From Lepeophtheirus salmonis (Eukaryota > Arthropoda > Copepoda > Siphonostomatoida > Caligidae), in the NCBI RefSeq assembly GCF_016086655.4, contig NC_052138.2, positions 30,949,403 to 31,013,402 of the forward strand: 64,000 nucleotides of DNA, in the 5' to 3' direction. Within the stretch, counting starts at the first letter, position 1; each line of letters starts with the position of its first letter. Below are positions 58,750-64,000 of the stretch, in pieces. The notes beneath the pieces were generated by a model. It had not been told where the DNA came from. It did no database searches and saw only the letters and a program-made list of their open reading frames with translations. Made by a program: the position numbers and the translations under genes.

Positions 58750-59160
58750 TTGTTGAGGAGTTTAAAGGTAGGTGTACGTCCTTGTTGGACTCGGAGTAGA
58801 GTTGAGGATTGACATTGGAGTAATTCCTACCTATATCCTTACTAGATACGGAGTAGTTTATGTGTTCATTGCCTTTCTCTCATAGCTAGTTGTAGCTGAT
58901 CTAATACAACGTCAAATTGTCAAATCATGCTTACTCTCGTTTTTTAAACGTAATTCCTGCCCATTGATAGATACGCATGGGATATGTGCATATTGCCTTT
59001 ATTTCATAGCTGGTTGCAGGTCATCGGATAAGCCATCGTGACACAAAACTTATCTTCACTCAAGCATTTTTTTTTAAATTGCCAGGTTTGCTATGTCATT
59101 TTTCGCTTTCTTTTTTAACATACCCGCCGATTATATTTTCTACAACTATAACCACACCCC
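58750..59160 (+). repeat. MITE-A, two partial copies head to tail
   Basis: The first (58752-58930) has GTAGGTGTACGTCCTTGTTG-GACTCGGAG, ACATTGGAGTAATTCCTACC and GTAGCTGATCTAATACAACG, ending AAATTGTCAAATCATGCTTAC. The second (58950-59100) repeats TAATTCCTGCCCATTGATAG, TTATTTCATAGCTGGTTGCA, CCATCGTGACACAAAACTTA and AAATTGCCAGGTTTGCTATG, followed by the flank CATTTTTCGCTTTCTTTTTT. Confidence 0.65.
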
Positions 59161-59955
59161 ATACGAAGATGAAAGGTGATTTACAAAGTTTGATCATTCA
59201 TACAAATTTTTGACAAGGGAAAAAATTTGATCTTTATAACAAAGCCTTGAAAATTTCGTCAAAATCAAGAGAATATATTGAAGAGTTAATTGAAAGGTAA
59301 TTTTTAATAACGTGGTTAAATATAAGTGTACGTTGTACACATAATGTAATTAATTAATGTCAAAAGGGAGATCTATGTATTTGTCTACTTAAAAAGGTGA
59401 AGACGGTTACAAAAAGTTGTGGATGTCAATATGGAAATTTAATTAAGGACAAAAGAATATTATATGTATAAAAAGAAAATTAGATTAATTAACATCTAAT
59501 TGTAATTAGAGTCTTACTCTTACATTATTAAGGATGAAGCGAAATAGTAGACAATTAATTTCTGAAAAAGTTAATGTATTACTAGTTGTACAATGCTTGG
59601 AAAATAAATAACTGCGTTCATCAATTATATAGGCGTACAGTCCCGTGAAGTACCTTGTTTGACTAAGAGATGGGGATAGTTGTTTAAAAAAAAAATTGTA
59701 TTAGAAAGTTCATAATCTATAAAGCATATGGTTCAAGTTTAAAGACGCCGCGTTATTTAGTATTTGTTTGGTAGCTATCAGTAACTTTTGGAAATTTAGA
59801 AATTTGGTCATTATAATGTAATACAGTACTTTTAGTGCAAAGGCTTTAGCTTAACCAATATATATAAGTTGAACTAGATTCTACTGTACGTGATTCTGCC
59901 CTTTCGTTTACAATAGTAAAAATATACGTAACAGAGTTTAAACGAGACTGTACGA
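59161..59955. other. DNA without recognised genes
   Basis: Nothing recognised. Confidence 0.3.
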
Positions 59956-60185
59956 GCTACAGCAGTCGACCAAATGAGGTGACGACTCCAGACATTGTGA
60001 AGAAAATAAATATATAGGCATTGTTGGAACGGTGACTCAAAGTGAGTAAGCTAGCAGACATTGTAGGCATTTCAGAAAGTGTAGTACATTGCATAAATTT
60101 GCATCATTCCCATCCTTTGATGTCCAGTTCTGTCGGTTCTTGAAAAACGTACCAAATTGGATAGTGCTCTCTGCAAGCCTTTTTA
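59956..60185 (+). pseudogene. Tc1-like transposase N-terminal fragment
   Basis: A frame near 60017-60095 reads ALLERG-like ALLER, stop, LKVSKLADIVGISESVVHCI, a Tc1-type helix-turn-helix (LL..G.S..KIA...GIS.STV...). Only about 40 codons are recognisable. It lies just left of a separate Tc1-like element with its own terminal repeats. Confidence 0.5.
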
Positions 60186-60221
60186 AAAAAGGTAAAATAT
60201 TTTACGCATCATATGCAGAAG

Positions 60222-60855
60222 TGGGGAGAAGTATTCAGACATATTTATAATTGATTTTATTTTAAATCAAGAGCATTTATCTTGCTAAGCTCTAACTTCA
60301 CCTAAAAGTAATGTCCATAGACAAAAATTCGTTTAATACTTATTCAGTTCAGTTTCAACATGAAGCAGCAAACGTAAAGTTATTGCAGAATTGTTCAAGG
60401 TTAGGAAACGATGCTAAACCTATCATAAAAATATGCAATGAACACAATATATGACGTCTTCAAGCGACGAAAGGCGGCTAAGGGGCTTTCCAATTCCTTC
60501 TGCCGATCACACAAAGTGTACTTGGACCTTCTTTAGAATGTTATGATGACTTGGTTAGAAGACACATACACTTCAAATACAAGGTTCATGTGAATTCAAG
60601 TCTCAACACCTGGTCATGTTTCTAAAACTGTCATGCATTATATCGATAGCCAGGTTAGTAGCCTTCCAACAGCCATGATCTTAATCCGTGTGATTTAAAG
60701 TTGTGGTCAGAGCTGAGAAGGCAGGTAAACGAATATCACCGTAGCTCTTTGAGATCCCTGAAGCTCTCTCTGAAGAGCTACACTAAGAAATATGTAATTT
60801 ACTATTTTGTCAACTTACTTAAAAATATTGTCTAGATACTTTTGCATACCCCTAT
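60222..60855 (+). mobile_element. Tc1-like transposon, internally deleted, both ends recognisable
   Basis: The left end (GGGGAGAAGTATTCAGACAT-ATTTA) and the right end, read on the other strand (GGGGTATGCAAAAGTATCTA-GACAATATTT), are alike. The interior has MTWLEDTYTSNTRFMW-like and STPGHVSK-like scraps. A clear PSNSHDLNPCDLKLWSELRR, QVNEYHRSSLRSLK frame lies at about 60665-60767, matching SPDLNPIE.LW.ELKR....... of Tc1 transposases; the acidic residue after NP is Asp shifted by one. The N-terminus is absent. Length is about 630 bp against about 1.6 kb when intact. Confidence 0.65.
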
Positions 60856-62884
60856 AGAATATTACTTGCCGGAGTATTGCTTAGTTTCCCCTAAATGTGG
60901 AAAATCATTGTCACTCTTCTCTGGCCTACTACACGTATGATTATAGCATATAAAGTAATCATTTTACCGGAGAATAGTTTGTCATTTTCCTTAATTTAGA
61001 CCTAATCAATGTATTTTTCATATAAACATTGGATCTTGTATGGTTGAGATTGATTAATGAGGACGTAAGTGATCTATGTATATAGTCATTGAACAAAGTC
61101 CGTGGGACGGCATTTGCGTCCCTAAGTTTTAGAACAGGTTGGGGGAAGATTTCAAATTTGTGAACGGATACATCATTGTAATTTAGTTACATACTCTGTG
61201 AATTGTTTTTCAAAGTAAAGGGGGGAGGGCGTCAATGAATAATAAATATTACTCATCATCCAACAAGTTATTTTATCAATTATCGTCATCTTTTATATAT
61301 TTGCTTGCTTCCTTTGTATATATTTTTTTCTAAGCATTTCCGTATAATCTTCAACAATCCTTTTCTATTCTACGTAACTACCTATAGTAAATATATTCTT
61401 TTATATAAATCTACCTGACTTTATCATTCGGATATACATTTTTTTTTTTTTTTGACTCATCCAAGTTAATGGTGAGAGTTGCTTTCATTTTTTTCTTCTT
61501 TTTCTGATGGTTTATAAATTGATAACCTTTCCAAGTTATGTATATAAGAAGATATACATATATTAGAGTGTACCCTAATGACAGAAATTGGGGAGTTGGT
61601 ATCGTGAGATATTTTAATTTTGTATTTTTTCATCTAAACAAGAAAATTACTTTTAATTGTTAGATAAAAAGTTCCTTTTTAAACGGATTTTGATTGAAAA
61701 TATGTCAAATATCGAGAAAAATAATTTTTTTCTCAAGTTGTTCCTTCAAAATTGTATATTTAATTATATTTACAGGATTTTTGTTTTTTTAAGTATTGTA
61801 GATTGAATAAAAATCTTGCAACAGTAGTTCAACGCTATTGCTCTAAATTGTTTCTCACTATGAGTATTTTATTACTAAAGATGTTCCAGGTAAATGCATA
61901 TACTCTTTTTGTACCGCGTATTCCGCGAATGTATTTCCATGTTATTCCTTATTTTCACCACTCAAATCTTGTTTTTTTGAGATACTACTCAGGGAAATTG
62001 CAAAATAATTGTTTGCAAAAACTTTTTTGGGTTTTTGGCTCAATTACTCTGAGTTGGATTGACATAGACGCGTCAAATTTTGATTCAACAAGTCTTTAAT
62101 TGTCTGCTATTATTTGAATCTGTTTAAAGGCTACCCTTTCAAAAATAAATATTCATTGACAGTTCAATTTGTTAATTTTTTTAGGGCAATTTCACAAAGA
62201 CACTAACTTCAACTCAATCAAACGACTCTTACATATCAACTGTGCATCCAAAATGCGTAATACTTTGGTTAATAGATGTTAGATAATTGTGACTATCCAT
62301 TATAAACGAGTGCTGTCATCTTGACGGTGAAGTTGGACACTTTTCAGACCACCTTCGTACACTCTAAAAGTTCATTTATGTCAAATAATTTGCTGTTTTT
62401 TCCCAGATGTTTGAAGGTTATTTTCTTGTTTAAATAAATAAAATAAAAAATATCCCGAGACACTAAATTCTGAGCTTTTGTCATTTCAATATACTCTAAC
62501 ATATACGTCCCTTTTTATACTCGAGTATGTATTAAATTTTAATGTTACACTCATGATAATATATGTATATTACAAACGTATTATCGTCATCAACTGTTTC
62601 CAATATTTCATTCTGTGTTTGAATATTATTTATATGTTTTGTTTTGTACAAACATAATTCATTTACCAGTAAACAACATATACTTGGGTATATAAATGTA
62701 TATTATGTTACAAAATAATATATATAAGCACATATCTTTTTCATAGTATATAAAGTATACACCAGAATTGGTGAGAGATTAATTTCTACATATTAAGTAC
62801 GTAAAATAATTACTAAATGTCGTGCCTTAGAAAAATTAATGCTATAAAGTTCAGTTTTGTAGATAACACATGTCAAGAAAAAAT
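60856..62884. other. AT-rich DNA without recognised genes
   Basis: The 98-codon frame 61803-62099 is Phe/Leu/Tyr-rich with no recognised domain and no splice signals. TTAGAGTGTACC at 61563 and its inverse GTACACTCTAAAA at 62356 could be ends of an 0.8-kb element, but a 12-base match is weak. A T14 tract lies at 61440-61453. Confidence 0.3.
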
Positions 62885-62906
62885 AAAAGTTCCATATGGA
62901 ACTTTT
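62885..62906. repeat. 22-bp perfect palindrome
   Basis: The core AGTTCCATATGGAACT is extended by AAA/TTT on each side. It is perfectly self-complementary over 22 bases and isolated. Confidence 0.8.
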
Positions 62907-63404
62907 TTGAGTAGACTTTCTCACGACATCCTCGATTTTGATCATTTCTCATCAGTGTTTATACAAGCCCAAAGGAATGTTTAGGAATTTCTTAAAGATC
63001 AAAGGATATCACTCCATTTAAACTCCACTGATTTTAAAAATGCTTGCTTTAAAATACTTCATAAAGCAAATACTATAATTTAACTTCTATTAAAAAATAA
63101 CATTTGTGCAAAAAAGTATCATGCAAAGTTCAAGTCTGATTTGGCCAATTTTTTCTACAAACTTTCACCTAATGATACACTATGCGTATGAAAAAAATAG
63201 AGTGGGATTTCAATGGAATCATCTTCATTTAGGCATAAATTGTTTCACGTGAAATCACCGTCGTTCCTAGGGTAAAGTAATGTGTTCAAAGTGGGGACTC
63301 GAAACTTGGAGTAGCCTGAGTAAGTTTCAAAAAACCTGATTTTTTGGAAAATCATTAAAGGAAACTTAAAAACAAATTCGTAATATGTTTAAAACCTTTA
63401 TGAA
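62907..63404. other. DNA without recognised genes
   Basis: Nothing recognised. Confidence 0.3.
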
Positions 63405-63780
63405 CCTATATTTTTTATCTAATATGGCCTCCTTCTCAAGCAATAACTGCTTAAATACGCTCGAAAACAGACTGACAGCTCTTGACGATAAAGGTCGTGT
63501 CCACGGCGTACCACATGTCATAATGGCAGCTGGGAGTGAATCCAAATTTGGATGAGAGATACAGCAGACATTCTCCTCTAAGACACCCTAAAGTTTAGGA
63601 GATTGAGGAGGACCATATGGAGGCATGACAAATGTCAGTTTCAGTTTCTGTAGAAGTTTCAGTTCTTCAGCCGTAATGAACTTCTTGATGCTTTAAGCAG
63701 TTCGGATGGAGAAGTCAAAAGTCTACTTGACTTTCAAATTGTAATTCAATGCTACTGTACGTTTTGGGTGTCCACTCTGT
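63405..63780 (-). pseudogene. mariner-like transposase C-terminal relic (M7)
   Basis: On the minus strand, from about 63615, it reads YGPPQSPKL, stop, GVLEENVCCISHPNLDSLPA, AIM. Then, after frame changes, it gives DTTFIVKSC-like TFIVKSCQS and VFERI, stop, AVIA. This matches the mariner end WPPQSPDLNPLDY.VWGVLE..VC..SHPNLDSL.AAI...W...D..FIVK.C..F..R.EAVIAA. The catalytic Asp region is destroyed. 63620-63780 may be further upstream sequence of the same element. Confidence 0.6.
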
Positions 63781-63784
63781 AAGT

Positions 63785-63870
63785 AATATGTAAATTGTCT
63801 GTAAGATATTTACTAGGTCAGAGGGATTTATTTTAGTACTACAATTTCCATGTACAAGTATACCGAATGG
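63785..63870. repeat. Hairpin repeat C, diverged fragment
   Basis: TGTAAGATATTTACTAGGTC-AGAGGGATTTATTTTAGTAC keeps one arm (GGTCAGAGGGATT) of the family. The remaining 130 bases to the window end hold nothing recognised. Confidence 0.35.
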
Positions 63871-64000
63871 GTGTAACTCTATAAGAAAAATAATGGATAA
63901 AAATAAAAATAAGGTAGAAAGAATTGTTCTTATAACTGAATCTAGATTACATTTGCTCTCTTCGATGTGTTATTATAATTCATTTATATTATCAAATTAT

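Noticed and set aside
61803..62099. 98-codon frame
   Set aside because: Composition (Phe, Leu, Tyr, Ile) is what AT-rich DNA gives by chance; no splice or start context and no family match.
1..64000. CRISPR array, prokaryotic operon, phage or plasmid system
   Set aside because: No regularly spaced direct repeats, no ribosome-binding sites and no long adjacent frames; the transposons and splice signals are eukaryotic.
1..64000. tRNA or rRNA genes
   Set aside because: I looked for internal-promoter B-box words (GGTTCGAATC type) with a cloverleaf context and for rRNA-like GC-rich blocks. None was found by eye; a covariance-model scan would settle it.

Overview
The window looks like AT-rich animal nuclear DNA from an arthropod, and most likely a parasitic copepod of the sea-louse type (Lepeophtheirus/Caligus). 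Seen directly: very high A+T, almost no open frame above 110 codons, many homopolymer and TA-type microsatellites, spliceosome-type donor and acceptor sites, and dense decayed copies of mariner/Tc1 transposons. The sea-louse assignment is an inference from the kinds of mariner relics recalled for those genomes and was not tested by a search. Nothing suggests a bacterial, plasmid or viral origin: there are no operons, no Shine-Dalgarno sites and no CRISPR array.

Host genes are nearly absent. The best candidate is at 1604-2259: a serine/threonine/asparagine-rich reading frame with an in-frame 161-nt intron (GTGAGG...TTCTAG) and a strong second donor (CAG|GTAAGT) at 2259/2260. A 113-codon frame on the minus strand at 27708-28049 and a less AT-rich patch with open frames at 48639-49225 are weaker, unrecognised candidates.

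The rest is a layered transposon graveyard. (1) At least ten mariner/Tc1 families occur on both strands. Examples are a Himar-like element at 6443-7374, a DD41D element at 17283-18125, three related elements at 26385-26680, 28959-29640 and 43143-43750, two copies of another family at 20000-20750 and 49405-49990, a Tc1-like element at 60222-60855, and fragments at 30840, 33020, 38340, 38955, 54595, 58190 and 63405. Several keep the DNA-binding end and the C-terminal end but lack the middle of the transposase. (2) A hAT dimerisation-domain relic lies at 12775-12905, with two hAT-like short elements at 25454-26097 and 45338-45450. (3) A zf-RVT-like tail of a retroelement reverse transcriptase lies at 38520-38930. 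(4) A short MITE family (called MITE-A here, about 217 bp, ends GTAACCCTGA...) has about thirteen copies. (5) A hairpin family (repeat C) includes two copies that differ at one base in 110. (6) Further dispersed families are called B, D, E and F here. Family letters are mine, for cross-reference only.

The genes do not form a pathway. What links the features is transposition history: elements inserted into elements (a foldback element at 55838-56209 inside a MITE-A copy; a mariner end abutting a repeat-E end at 51000), internally deleted mariners that appear to have been copied after the deletion, and old copies decayed by frameshifts. I did not find a convincing new biological system. The most interesting structures are the nested foldback, the MITE-A family and the shared-deletion mariner derivatives.
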